Positions 10,999 to 19,779 of a DNA stretch of 64,000 nucleotides are shown here, in pieces. Within the stretch, counting starts at the first letter, position 1. Each line of letters opens with the position of its first letter. Source of the DNA: an uncultured Desulfovibrio sp. (GTDB lineage Bacteria; Desulfobacterota; Desulfovibrionia; Desulfovibrionales; Desulfovibrionaceae); contig NZ_CABSIF010000001.1 in assembly GCF_902477725.1 (NCBI RefSeq), positions 124,001 through 188,000 of the forward strand, read 5' to 3'. A program made the position numbers and the translations under genes. The notes under the pieces were generated by a model. The model was not told where the DNA came from. It ran no database searches and was given only the letters and a program-made list of their open reading frames with translations.

Positions 10999-11982
10999 TT
11001 AAACCATGCCCAACACCTGAAAACCCCATACAAAACCTGTCAGGGTAAAAATGCTTAGTCCGTTGGCGACCACCGCCGTAAGGGCCGCTTCTTCCGGCAC
11101 GGCGCTGTACACCTCGGCGATGACCGTCACCACCAGAGCCGTGGCCGTGGCGCTGATGATCACACTGATCACGAGCCACAGGCCCGAAACACCCAGGGCC
11201 GCCAGCATGGCCCAGCACAACAGCGGGTGCAGCACCAGCTTGCAGAGAATAAACCACGCATGCCGCACAAAGGCGTGGCCGTGAGCCTGCCGCGTAGCCA
11301 CCACCAGCTTTTGCCGCAAATCAAGCCCCAGAGCCAGCAGCATGCAGGGGGCCGCCGTGTAGCCCACAAGGCTCACCGCGCGGTCAAGGGGAGCCCACAG
11401 ACCAAGCCCGGAGGCGGAAAGCGCTATGCCCGCCAGAGTCGAAAGCAGAATGGGGTTGCCGAGGATAAAAACTTTCAGGAGCTTGCCCACAAATTTCAGG
11501 GGATTGCCGCCGTCCCAGGCCAGCGATCCGGCCAGAGCATCCAGACGGGACTGCCCGATGATCATGACCACATTGGGCGTGAGGGTGCACAGACCAGCAA
11601 TGAGCATGGCCGTGGCATTGCCGGGGAACAGGTTGGACACGATGGGCAGCCCCACAAAGGCGGCATTGCAGGCGGAACACGAAAGCCCGGCAATAACGCC
11701 CGGCCCCACGCCGCGCCGACAAAAAATTCTGTCGCCCACATAGCCAAGGCAGTACACCACCAGCTGGGAACCAAGGATGCCCCCCCAGAAAGCCCAGTGC
11801 CCAAGATCAGCCAGGCTGGCCCCGGCCAGCAGGTGCAGAATCAGCAGAGGCAGAGCCAGCTTGAGCACATAGATGCCAAGGACAGGGCCAGCGTTTTCGG
11901 GCAATACATCGCGACTGCGCAAAAGAACGCCCGCGCCAATAATCAGAAATACGGGCATGACGGCAAACAGCGCTTGAAACAT
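10999..11982 (-). CDS. AEC-family (auxin efflux carrier type) transporter
   Basis: 327 residues with about ten hydrophobic segments. It begins MFQALFAVMPVFLIIGAGVLLR, typical of AEC carriers, which in bacteria move small organic acids such as malate or malonate; the substrate cannot be told from sequence. The conserved polar break GLPIVSNLFPGNATAMLIAG in the middle is characteristic. The frame is open 32 codons further up, but 11982 has GGAAAAGGTTG upstream and starts directly with the first membrane helix. It is convergent with lipA and stands alone. Confidence 0.85.
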   Translation of the reverse strand: MFQALFAVMPVFLIIGAGVLLRSRDVLPENAGPVLGIYVLKLALPLLILHLLAGASLADLGHWAFWGGILGSQLVVYCLGYVGDRIFCRRGVGPGVIAGLSCSACNAAFVGLPIVSNLFPGNATAMLIAGLCTLTPNVVMIIGQSRLDALAGSLAWDGGNPLKFVGKLLKVFILGNPILLSTLAGIALSASGLGLWAPLDRAVSLVGYTAAPCMLLALGLDLRQKLVVATRQAHGHAFVRHAWFILCKLVLHPLLCWAMLAALGVSGLWLVISVIISATATALVVTVIAEVYSAVPEEAALTAVVANGLSIFTLTGFVWGFQVLGMV

Positions 11983-12305
11983 AATCAACCTTTTCCATTT
12001 GGATGCGTTTTTCGCCCACCGGCGTGTCCGGCTGGCGACGGCGAAACTATGGCGCGGCTTGTCTACCTTGTCCAGCAAAAACTGTTTGGTCGTTCAAACA
12101 GTTTTTAAGCTGTATAATTACAGAATATTACAAAAACGATATCATCTGTTTCAAGCCTTTGGCAACCTTTTGCCAAAGGTTCAGCACCGCCACTTTTCAG
12201 CTCAGCCTCACCCAAACCCGCATGCAGGTCATAAAAAAGCCCTCCGTCAATGACGAAGGGCTTTACCAAACATTCAGCCGTCGAATGCAGCCGAAAGAAT
12301 CTGTC
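11983..12305. other. Gap between the AEC carrier and the OmpH-like gene
   Basis: Apart from the terminator at 12236-12264 this 323-base, comparatively AT-rich stretch shows no convincing gene. It must contain the promoter of the AEC gene on the minus strand. A short interrupted palindrome, AAAACTGTTTGGTCG followed by TTCAAACAGTTTT (about 12077-12106), lies about 100 bases before that gene and could be an operator. Confidence 0.5.
12236..12264 (-). terminator. Terminator of the OmpH-like gene
   Basis: On the minus strand an AAAGCCCT/AGGGCTTT outer stem and a CGTCA/TGACG inner stem form one hairpin, immediately followed by six T residues. It is 42 bases past the stop codon. Confidence 0.9.
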
Positions 12306-12872
12306 TTACTTCTTGGCCTTGGCAGCCTTGTCGTCCTTGGGCGTTTCGGCCTTGGGGGCGGGGGCGGCTTCCGGAGCCTTTTCAGCTTCAGGCGTCACAG
12401 ACTTGAAATCAAGCTTCTGCTTGTTCACAAGATCCAGCACTTCGTTGGTCACATCGCTCTTGGAGTCAAAAGCGGCGACAGCTTCAGTGCTGATGATGAC
12501 GGCATAGCCCTTTTCAGTGCGATAGGTATTGATCACGCGCTGAATGGCATCATACAGCAGGTTTACAACATTCTGCTGCTCCACCTGCATGCGCTGCTGG
12601 GCAGACATGTAGACGGCCTGCAGTTCTTTCTGCGCTTCAGCGTCCTTGGGGTTGGCTTCCAGGCGCTGCTGGATGTCGTTAAGCTTGGTCTGCATGTCGC
12701 CCTGAAGGCTTTCAAGGAACTTCACGCCGGCCTTGCCAGGTTCGCTATCGCGCATCACGCGCGCCATATCCACCACCGCCACCTTGGGCTGGGCGTTATT
12801 GTCGCCCTGTTGGCAGGCAAAAAGCATGAAGCTCAGCAGCAGAGCCAGCGGCATAAAAAAACGGATTCGCAT
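12306..12872 (-). CDS. OmpH/Skp-family periplasmic chaperone, predicted lipoprotein
   Basis: 188 residues. A signal sequence ends in a lipobox, SFMLFAC, with Cys20 as the lipidated residue. Then comes VAVVDMARVMRDSEPGKAGVKFL and a long Gln/Glu-rich helical region, the layout of Skp/OmpH chaperones that carry outer-membrane proteins across the periplasm. Skp itself is soluble, so membrane anchoring is a variation. The last 30 residues are a low-complexity Ala/Pro/Lys tail (EKAPEAAPAPKAE onward). The start at 12872 is preferred over a GTG at 12884 because AGAGGAG then lies at proper distance. It is a single gene with its own terminator, not beside bamA or lpxD as in many bacteria. Confidence 0.85.
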   Translation of the reverse strand: MRIRFFMPLALLLSFMLFACQQGDNNAQPKVAVVDMARVMRDSEPGKAGVKFLESLQGDMQTKLNDIQQRLEANPKDAEAQKELQAVYMSAQQRMQVEQQNVVNLLYDAIQRVINTYRTEKGYAVIISTEAVAAFDSKSDVTNEVLDLVNKQKLDFKSVTPEAEKAPEAAPAPKAETPKDDKAAKAKK

Positions 12873-13026
12873 GGTTGTGACCACTCCTCTAATAAATGCC
12901 GGGCATAGAGTTGGGGCTCGGCGTTGAAGAACATGTACGTTGTTTTTATAGGCACCACAACCATTTTTCGCTGAAATTCCCTTTTGGGCGGCGCTTTGCG
13001 CGGCCCCTGCGCGAGGTAAATCCGCA

Positions 13027-14244
13027 TCAGCGCAGCGAGGCGTACTGGGCCTTCATTCGCTGCACCCGGGCGACGTAGAAACGTGTTTCACGGGCAGGCA
13101 GGCGCGTGGCAAGATCCCTGTAAAAAGCGTCAACCGTCATGGCGTTTATGTTGTCCACGGCTTCTTCCACGGTTTTGCCGTAGAGCCGCAGAAAACGGTT
13201 CGGTCCCATATTGTAGGCGGCAATCGCGCAATATTCCCTTGCCAGAGGGTTGTGCACACCGGAAAAATAGCGGGTGAACAGGATGTGCAGATAGGTTGTG
13301 CCATAGCGGATGTTGGTTTCGGGCACGCGCAGGTCTTCAAAACCCACATCGCCCATGCTTCCGTAAAGGTATTTGTGCACTTCATCGTTAGCTGTATCCG
13401 GCACGACCTGCATGAGGCCCATGGCCGACTTGTTGCTGACCAGGGTTGGCGAAAAGTCGCTTTCGCTGTGAATGATGGCGTACACAAGCTCGGTGCTCAA
13501 ATTGTAGCGGCGCGAAAAATTCTCCACCAGATTCTGATAACGGCGGGCTCTGGCCTGTAGTTTTTCCATGTCGTTATCATCAATATCGCCCACAAAGTTA
13601 TCAAAAACAGTACCGTGGCGCAGCACTTCAATGGCAGCCCTGCGCACCACGCGGGGCGAATAGCCTGCCATCATGGCCGTGGGCGTCACCCAGCGCAACG
13701 GGCGGCCCGCCGCATCAAGGGCGTCGCCGTAATCACGGGGCTGGTTGCTGACCAAAAGCGGAATGGAAACACCGTCCAGAGCCAGCAGCGGGGCAAAATC
13801 ACCCTGCGCATCGCCGGAAAAGGCCAATGAGGGTTCGCCAGTATCAAGAATGACGCCTTCCGGCCCAAAGGAAACAATGCGCCTGACCAGAGCCAGATCT
13901 GTAGCCTTATCCGTAGCAGAGGATGTCCCCTGCGTTTTGTGGGCACCGGATGCCCGGGCAGATGTGCTGGCATCGACAGCCAGACGCGTCTGCGGACTAC
14001 CCCCGGATGTCTGTTCAGAATGCGGCTCCACCGCCCCGCGCACGGCCCACTGGCGTATGCCGTCACCCTGCGCCTGAATGGGAATGGGCATGTCTTCGGG
14101 ACGCAGGCGGGCCACCATGCCGCTCGCGCGGCGGCGCAGTTCCGGCCCCTCGCTCTGCGGCACAAAACCGGCCAGCAGGCCGAGCACCAGCAAGGCGGCG
14201 GCAAGGCCGAGCGATATGAGCAATATTGTGTTACGTTGTTTCAT
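13027..14244 (-). CDS. Membrane-anchored lytic murein transglycosylase, MltC-like
   Basis: 405 residues from the chosen ATG. An N-terminal membrane anchor (NTILLISLGLAAALLVLGLL) is followed by a Ser/Thr/Ala-rich linker, a central domain (FDNFVGDIDDNDMEKLQARA) like the MltC N-terminal region, and a C-terminal goose-lysozyme-like SLT domain. The catalytic Glu is in AIIHSESDFSPTLVSNKSAMGLMQVVP, and the AAYNMGPNRFLRLYG motif is present. Such enzymes cleave peptidoglycan strands to 1,6-anhydro ends during wall growth. A second ATG two codons upstream (14250) is equally possible; the ribosome site is weak for both. E. coli MltC is a lipoprotein; this one has a helix and no lipobox. Confidence 0.88.
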   Translation of the reverse strand: MKQRNTILLISLGLAAALLVLGLLAGFVPQSEGPELRRRASGMVARLRPEDMPIPIQAQGDGIRQWAVRGAVEPHSEQTSGGSPQTRLAVDASTSARASGAHKTQGTSSATDKATDLALVRRIVSFGPEGVILDTGEPSLAFSGDAQGDFAPLLALDGVSIPLLVSNQPRDYGDALDAAGRPLRWVTPTAMMAGYSPRVVRRAAIEVLRHGTVFDNFVGDIDDNDMEKLQARARRYQNLVENFSRRYNLSTELVYAIIHSESDFSPTLVSNKSAMGLMQVVPDTANDEVHKYLYGSMGDVGFEDLRVPETNIRYGTTYLHILFTRYFSGVHNPLAREYCAIAAYNMGPNRFLRLYGKTVEEAVDNINAMTVDAFYRDLATRLPARETRFYVARVQRMKAQYASLR

Positions 14245-14688
14245 GGGCATCCCCGTGGGCGTCGGCACGGCCTTGAGCCTGCCGCCGTCTGACGGTTGTA
14301 GGGCTGATCTCATGCACCCTGCCCGCAGGCAGAATATAGCGTCGGAAATCCGACAGCCGAGAATCTTCCGCAACACTTCTTGCAATTCCTTTGCCAATTC
14401 TCCACACGTCCCAGACAAACCACTTTACAAAATGTGTACTTTAATTCAGAACAGACGGCCCCTTTTATGAGCTACCGTTGACCAGACCTTTTTTCCCACC
14501 TATACTTATTTCTGTGAAAAAAGGCTTGCACGCCATGCGCGCGAAAGCCGCCGCACAGGCCTCAAAAGAGCGCCCAAGGCAGTCATTTCTCTGGGAATCA
14601 GGCGGTTCAGCCCGGGCAACAACGTCTTAATACGCGCATAGCCGCGCCGGTTCCCCATACTGCCAGCCAACACAGGCACCCCGGGGAA
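14245..14688. other. Divergent control region between mltC-like and GAF-sulP genes
   Basis: About 440 bases with no convincing gene on either strand. Two unrelated units start from its ends, so promoters for both directions should lie here. Short open frames that cross it have no recognisable features. Confidence 0.4.
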
Positions 14689-15822
14689 ATGGAGCAAACC
14701 GTGTCCCAGCATTCGCCAGAATACATTCGCGAAGAAATCAAGCGACTCCTCAAATATGCGCCGCCCGAGATGCGCGCCGCAGCCATTGCCCTGCTGCCCG
14801 CCGCAAAGCGCTCCCTCAACACAGGCTATCACCCCTGCCTGCGCGGGGTGCCCATGCGCAGCTGGCGCTGCCTGCTCATGCTGCTCACCTCCATATCTGC
14901 CATGCAGAACGATACCGAAATGCTGCTGCGCGTTTCCAACGATCTGCTCGCCATTGCCGACCGCATGGCCCCTCCTGGGGAAGTGCTGCGGCAAAGCGCT
15001 GAAATTCTTGTCCACGCCCTGTACGCCGATATGTACGTGTGCCGCCTGCGCAATGCCAATGGAGAATGGGTGGCGCGCTCGGCCAATCAGGTGGACGGCG
15101 GCAGCATTCCCATCGTGACCCCCATGCTGGAGGAAGGCCTGCGCGAACACCCCGTGATGCGCGCCATTCTTGAAGGGCACGTCCGCTATGTGGTGTCCAA
15201 CAACCTTCAGGCCCTGGCCATGGGCGGTGAATCGTTCGACTGCATCATCTACAAGGAAGGCTACCGTTCGCGTCTGGCCTTTGTGCTGCGCGAGCGCAGC
15301 AACAAGCCTCCCTTCGGCCTGGTAATGTTGTATACCAAACGCGAGTATGGCTTTGAAAGCTTTGACGAACGTTTTCTTTCAAAATGTGCCAGCATTGTTT
15401 CGCTCACCGTGGGCCGCCGCGTGGCCGTTGCCCGCGACACGCTGGAAAAAGCCGCCGGAGCCATGGCCCACTACGGCAACAACGCCCTGAACGTCATGCG
15501 CAATCAGGCGGAGTATTGCGGCGAACTGGTGGAAGATCTGGACGCCAACCAGGCGCGCAGCCTGCGCCTTGCGCGCGAGCTGCTGGCCGAGTTTCCTGAA
15601 AATTCGCGCGGGCGCATGCTGGGCATGGAGCTGGAACGCGCGCTCGCCCGCAACGACCTCACCGAACTTGCCGGACATCTGGGCGGTGTGCTTGAAGGTA
15701 CGCGCCGCATGACGCGCATTATCAATTCGCTCAAAAAATCCGCAGACCGGCCACGCCTGATGCACTACGCCCTTGGGCACGATGTGCTGCGCCTTGAGGA
15801 CGATGTAACCCGCGAGGATTAG
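14689..15822 (+). CDS. GAF-domain protein with a degenerate kinase-dimerisation-like tail
   Basis: 377 residues, function unknown. Residues 95-245 look like a GAF domain (VLRQSAEILVHALYADMYVCRL through FGLVMLYTKREYGFESFDERFL). Residues 250-350 form a helical pair with AMAHYGNNALNVM, where His261 recalls the H-box of histidine kinases (AHEINNPL). No N, G1 or G2 box of an ATPase domain follows; the protein ends at LEDDVTRED. It may therefore be a half-kinase phosphoacceptor or a plain dimerising ligand sensor. The stop is 2 bases before the sulP start, so the two are almost certainly co-translated, which points to sensing linked to anion import. Confidence 0.75.
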   Translation: MEQTVSQHSPEYIREEIKRLLKYAPPEMRAAAIALLPAAKRSLNTGYHPCLRGVPMRSWRCLLMLLTSISAMQNDTEMLLRVSNDLLAIADRMAPPGEVLRQSAEILVHALYADMYVCRLRNANGEWVARSANQVDGGSIPIVTPMLEEGLREHPVMRAILEGHVRYVVSNNLQALAMGGESFDCIIYKEGYRSRLAFVLRERSNKPPFGLVMLYTKREYGFESFDERFLSKCASIVSLTVGRRVAVARDTLEKAAGAMAHYGNNALNVMRNQAEYCGELVEDLDANQARSLRLARELLAEFPENSRGRMLGMELERALARNDLTELAGHLGGVLEGTRRMTRIINSLKKSADRPRLMHYALGHDVLRLEDDVTRED

Positions 15823-15824
15823 TC

Positions 15825-17732
15825 ATGCGAGCCGCCCGGCTTTTTCCCTTTCTTGAGACCATCAGGACTTATTCCGCCCAGGATTTCAAGGCGGACATGA
15901 CGGCGGCCCTTACCGTGACGCCTATGGCTGTGCCTCAGGCCATGGCCTACGCCATTATTGCCGGGGTTCATCCGCAGTATGGCATCTACGCCTGCATGCT
16001 GCCCGTGGTGCTGGCCGCCCTGTGGGGATCATCCCGCTTTATGGCCGCTGGCCCCACCAACGCCATCTCCATGATTATTTTCTCCACCCTCGCTACCATC
16101 AGCGTGGGCGGCGAACTGATCAGCACCATGCCCGAAGAATCGCGCATGGCCTATATTTTCGGCATGGCGCTCCTGTGCGGTCTTATCCAGCTGGGCATGG
16201 GGCTGGCGCGGCTGGGCGATCTGGTCAATTTTATCTCGCACTCGGTCATGGTGGCCTTTTCCACCGGAGCGGCGCTGCTCATTGCCGCGGGGCAACTCTA
16301 CATGGCCATGGGCCTGACCGGCCCCAAGCCCTCGGGCTTTTTCAACCAGATGTTCGGCGCGCTGCACGGCCTGCCCTTTATCAATTACTGGAGCCTCGGC
16401 ATTGCCGTTGGCACCATTGTTCTGACCGTGTTCTTCAAGCGCCTGTCGCCGCGCTTTCCCGCATCACTGGCCGCGCTCGGCGTAATCACGCTCTTTGCCG
16501 CCGTGTTCAGCGTGGACGAAAGGGGTGTTCCGCTGGTTGGGGCCATCCCAAGCGTTGTGCCGCCTTTTTCCCTGCCTCCCTCTTTTGATCTGGACGCGGT
16601 GCGCGACCTGTTCATGCCCGCGCTGGCCATTGCCCTGCTGGGAACAGTGGAATCACTGGCCATTGGCAAACAACTGGCAAACATCAAGGGCGATGCGTTT
16701 GACGGCAGCCAGGAACTTATCGGTCAGGGCCTCGGCAATATCGCCGCGGGCCTTACGTCGGGCATCCCCGGCTGCGGTTCCTTTACCCGCAGCGCCCTTG
16801 TGGTCACATCCGGCGGCAGAACGCGCATGGGCACGGTGTTTTCCGGCATTCTCGCCCTGCCACTGCTGTTTGTGCTGGCCCCGCTCATAAGCTGGCTGCC
16901 GCTCCCCGCCCTGAGCGGCGTACTGCTGCTTATTTCCTTCAAGATGATAGACATTGACGCCATCCGCCTCTGCGTTGTGGCGACCAGCGTGGACAGGGCC
17001 GTGCTGCTCATCACCTTTATGTCCACACTGCTGTTTGATCTTGAAAAAGCCATCTTCATCGGCGTGATGCTTTCCCTCACGCTGTTTATTTACAAGACCG
17101 CCCACCCGCGTGTGAACAGGCTTCACAAGGGCGACCCGCTGCTGCGCGAAGGCCCCGCCGAGCTGCCGCAGGGCGTCACCGTGTACATGATTGAAGGAAC
17201 CCTGTTTTTCGGGGCCATCCACGAGCTTGAACGCCTGCTGTATGCCGAGGACAACGAGCCAACCCGGCTTGTGGTGTTGCATCTTTCGCGCGTGTTCTGG
17301 ATTGATGCTTCAGGAGCGCATGCGCTTTCGCAATTTATCGAGCGCTGCTATGCCCGTAGCCTGCCGGTTATTCTGGTGGTGGGCAGCCCTTCGGTGCGTA
17401 CCATCTTGCGACGCACAGGCCTTCTGGATTATCTCAGCAACGGCTTTGTGGCCGACACCACGGGCGAAGGCCTGCGGCTGGCGGCAGCCATGCTGAACCG
17501 CTTTGCATGCAGCGATGCCCAGTGCGCGACAGTGGGCGCAGATGTCACCAACGCGCAGCCCGCGCAACCTGTGCAGGCAGCCCCGCCTGCCTCCGGCAGT
17601 TCCGGCCCGGAGGATATGGCGCAGTCTGCCCGCGTGGCGCTGGATCCCCAAGGCAACGAGCTGCCCGCCGAACAAACCGCCCCTGCGGAAAATTCCGCCG
17701 AACCGCCGCGCGTGACCAAGGAGCGCCCGTGA
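15825..17732 (+). CDS. SulP-family anion (sulfate) permease with STAS domain
   Basis: 635 residues. Residues 1-430 hold 10-14 membrane helices with the SulP signature near the start (ALTVTPMAVPQAMAYAIIAGVHPQYGIYA). Residues 445-560 form a cytoplasmic STAS domain (GVTVYMIEGTLFFGAIHELERLL, then WIDASGAHAL). The last 70 residues are a Pro/Ala-rich tail without a recognised fold. SulP proteins carry sulfate, bicarbonate or dicarboxylates; in a sulfate reducer sulfate is the obvious guess but is not proven. It is coupled to the GAF protein gene upstream (2-base gap) and overlaps dus downstream by 4 bases. Confidence 0.92.
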   Translation: MRAARLFPFLETIRTYSAQDFKADMTAALTVTPMAVPQAMAYAIIAGVHPQYGIYACMLPVVLAALWGSSRFMAAGPTNAISMIIFSTLATISVGGELISTMPEESRMAYIFGMALLCGLIQLGMGLARLGDLVNFISHSVMVAFSTGAALLIAAGQLYMAMGLTGPKPSGFFNQMFGALHGLPFINYWSLGIAVGTIVLTVFFKRLSPRFPASLAALGVITLFAAVFSVDERGVPLVGAIPSVVPPFSLPPSFDLDAVRDLFMPALAIALLGTVESLAIGKQLANIKGDAFDGSQELIGQGLGNIAAGLTSGIPGCGSFTRSALVVTSGGRTRMGTVFSGILALPLLFVLAPLISWLPLPALSGVLLLISFKMIDIDAIRLCVVATSVDRAVLLITFMSTLLFDLEKAIFIGVMLSLTLFIYKTAHPRVNRLHKGDPLLREGPAELPQGVTVYMIEGTLFFGAIHELERLLYAEDNEPTRLVVLHLSRVFWIDASGAHALSQFIERCYARSLPVILVVGSPSVRTILRRTGLLDYLSNGFVADTTGEGLRLAAAMLNRFACSDAQCATVGADVTNAQPAQPVQAAPPASGSSGPEDMAQSARVALDPQGNELPAEQTAPAENSAEPPRVTKERP

Positions 17733-18730
17733 CCAAGGTTTTTCAACTGCCCACCTGCCCCGCAAACCCTGATTCCCTGCCCTTTGGCCCCGAGCATCCC
17801 TGGCTGGCCCCGCTGGCCGGGTACAGCGATCTGCCCTTTCGCCTGCTCTGCCGCGAATACGGCGCCGCCGTGTGCGTTACCGAAATGGTCAGCGCCAAGG
17901 GCCTTGTTTATGAAAGCCCCGGCACCAACGAGCTGCTCATGACCCTGCCCGAAGACCAGCCGCTGGTGGTTCAGCTTTTCGGCGCGGAGGCCTCCTTTCT
18001 GGGGCGCGCGGTGGAGCTGTTGCGGCAGTCCGGCTTTGGCTGGTTTGACCTGAACATGGGCTGTTCTGTTTCCAAGGTGTTGCGCCAGAGTGCTGGCGCG
18101 GCCATGCTGGGCGATACGGAAAACGTGCTTGTTGTGGCCCGCGCCATGATTGAGGCCGCTGGCCGTGGACGCGTGGGCTTCAAATTACGCCTGGGGCTGG
18201 ACGACACCCGCCCGGTGCTGCCCGATCTGGCCTTGCGCCTTGAGGATGCGGGCGCTGGCTGGCTGACCCTGCACCCACGCACGGCCCGTCAGGGTTTTGG
18301 CGGCACCGCGCAATGGGAAGCCATTGCCATGCTGGCCCAACGCCTGACAATCCCCCTGCTTGCCAGCGGTGATCTCTTTAGCGCGGAAGACGGCGTAAAC
18401 TGCCTTAATAGCACCGGAGCCAGCGGCGTCATGTACGCCCGTGGGGCCATGCACAATCCCGCCATCTTTGCCGACCACGCAGCTCTGCTGGCCGGAAACA
18501 CCCCAGTTCAGGCCGATGCCCCCCGTTTGCGGGCCATGATTTCCCGGCATCTGGAGCTCGCCCGCGCCCACTGCCCCGGCAAGGCCGCCCTGTGGAAAAT
18601 GCGCTCCGTGGTGCCGCGCTACGTGCGCACCCTGCCCGGCGCACGGGCCTTGCGTCAGGAGCTGTGCCGCTGTAATGATTGGGAAGAGCTTGACCGGTTA
18701 CTGGATATTTTTCTGGGAAGCCCTGACTAG
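17729..18730 (+). CDS. tRNA-dihydrouridine synthase
   Basis: 333 residues from a GTG that overlaps the sulP stop (GTGA), with AAGGAG 5 bases upstream. Dus enzymes reduce uridines of the tRNA D-loop with FMN and NADPH. The N-terminal LAPLAGYSDLPFRLLC, the catalytic Cys in DLNMGCSVSKV, and the FMN-site KLRLGLDD and HPRTARQGF segments are all present, followed by the helical tRNA-binding tail. The frame is open further upstream inside sulP, but that part is not Dus-like. The exact subtype (DusA, B or C) was not assigned. Confidence 0.93.
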   Translation: MTKVFQLPTCPANPDSLPFGPEHPWLAPLAGYSDLPFRLLCREYGAAVCVTEMVSAKGLVYESPGTNELLMTLPEDQPLVVQLFGAEASFLGRAVELLRQSGFGWFDLNMGCSVSKVLRQSAGAAMLGDTENVLVVARAMIEAAGRGRVGFKLRLGLDDTRPVLPDLALRLEDAGAGWLTLHPRTARQGFGGTAQWEAIAMLAQRLTIPLLASGDLFSAEDGVNCLNSTGASGVMYARGAMHNPAIFADHAALLAGNTPVQADAPRLRAMISRHLELARAHCPGKAALWKMRSVVPRYVRTLPGARALRQELCRCNDWEELDRLLDIFLGSPD

Positions 18731-18770
18731 CAAGGAACAAAGGTGCATGCGGTTACGCTTGCTGCGCTTC

Positions 18771-18787
18771 TGTAATACACTATTACA
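18771..18787. promoter_or_regulatory. Perfect palindrome upstream of ispH
   Basis: TGTAATA-CAC-TATTACA: two 7-base arms around a 3-base centre, in a short AT-rich patch 96 bases before ispH. It has the look of a dimeric repressor site, but could also be a chance or hairpin element. No regulator can be named. Confidence 0.45.
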
Positions 18788-18879
18788 TACAGATAATTTT
18801 TTGTTGATGGGTTGGGGTCAGACGGGGGCAGTGCCGACACGGCTCCACGCCTGAAAGCGCCGCCCTTTGAAGGAGAGCC

Positions 18880-19740
18880 ATGATGGATGTTTACCGCGCC
18901 AAGACTGCGGGCTTTTGCATGGGCGTGAGCCTGGCCCTGCAAAAACTTAACACTGCGCTGGAGCGCAGGGGGGGCACCCCCGAGACGGCCCGCATCTGTA
19001 CCCTTGGCCCCATCATCCACAATCCGCAGGTTCTGGCGGAATATGAATCGCGCGGCGTGGTCTGCGTCAAGGAAGCCGCGCAACTGCACCCCGGTGATGT
19101 GGCGGTTATCCGCGCGCACGGCATCACGCGGCAGGTTGAGGAGCAGGTCAAGCAAAGCGGGGCCGACATTGTGGACGCCACCTGCCCCAAGGTAAAAAAA
19201 GCCCAGCTTTCCATCGGGCGGGCCACCGCCGATGGCGCAACCCTGCTGCTTTTTGGCGAGGCGGATCACCCAGAAGTACGCGGGCTGGTTTCTTACGCCT
19301 GCGGCCCGGCCCATGTGTTCGGCACGGCGGCAGAGCTTGAGTCCTTGCACCTTGCCGAAAACAAGGCCTATGTGCTGGCCTCGCAGACAACTCAGGATCG
19401 ACAAATATTTCAGGAAATTGTGGAAGATCTGCGCACGCGCATTGCCGACCTTGTGGTGCTTTCCACCATTTGCGACGCCACCCGCGAGCGGCAGGAGGAG
19501 GCACGCAACATTGCCTCCTGTGTGGATGTCATGGTAATCATAGGCGGAAGGCAGAGCGGAAATACCCGCAGACTGGCTGATGTGGCCTCTTTGAACGGCA
19601 TCGACACCTACCTTGTGGAGCGTGTCGAAGAGCTGGCCGCAGAAAATTTTTTGCAAAAAAATCGTGCAGGTCTAACGGCTGGCGCATCTACGCCGAAAAG
19701 TCTTATTGACGCGGCTCATTTGTGGCTGCAGTCGCTTTAA
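18880..19740 (+). CDS. ispH: 4-hydroxy-3-methylbut-2-enyl diphosphate reductase
   Basis: 286 residues. IspH makes IPP and DMAPP in the last step of the MEP isoprenoid route, using a [4Fe-4S] cluster. The three cluster cysteines are C13 (AGFCMGVS), C102 (DATCPKVKK) and C198 (STICDATRERQ). Substrate residues in GPIIHNPQ, ADHPEVRG and SGNTRRL are also conserved. Two ATGs are adjacent (18880 and 18883); the second has better spacing from AGGAG. It stands between dus and cheV, with its own likely promoter in the 150-base gap upstream. Confidence 0.95.
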   Translation: MMDVYRAKTAGFCMGVSLALQKLNTALERRGGTPETARICTLGPIIHNPQVLAEYESRGVVCVKEAAQLHPGDVAVIRAHGITRQVEEQVKQSGADIVDATCPKVKKAQLSIGRATADGATLLLFGEADHPEVRGLVSYACGPAHVFGTAAELESLHLAENKAYVLASQTTQDRQIFQEIVEDLRTRIADLVVLSTICDATRERQEEARNIASCVDVMVIIGGRQSGNTRRLADVASLNGIDTYLVERVEELAAENFLQKNRAGLTAGASTPKSLIDAAHLWLQSL

Positions 19741-19779
19741 TCCCGTTTGCTCCTGAAGCGGTACTTTTCTGGAGGCAGC

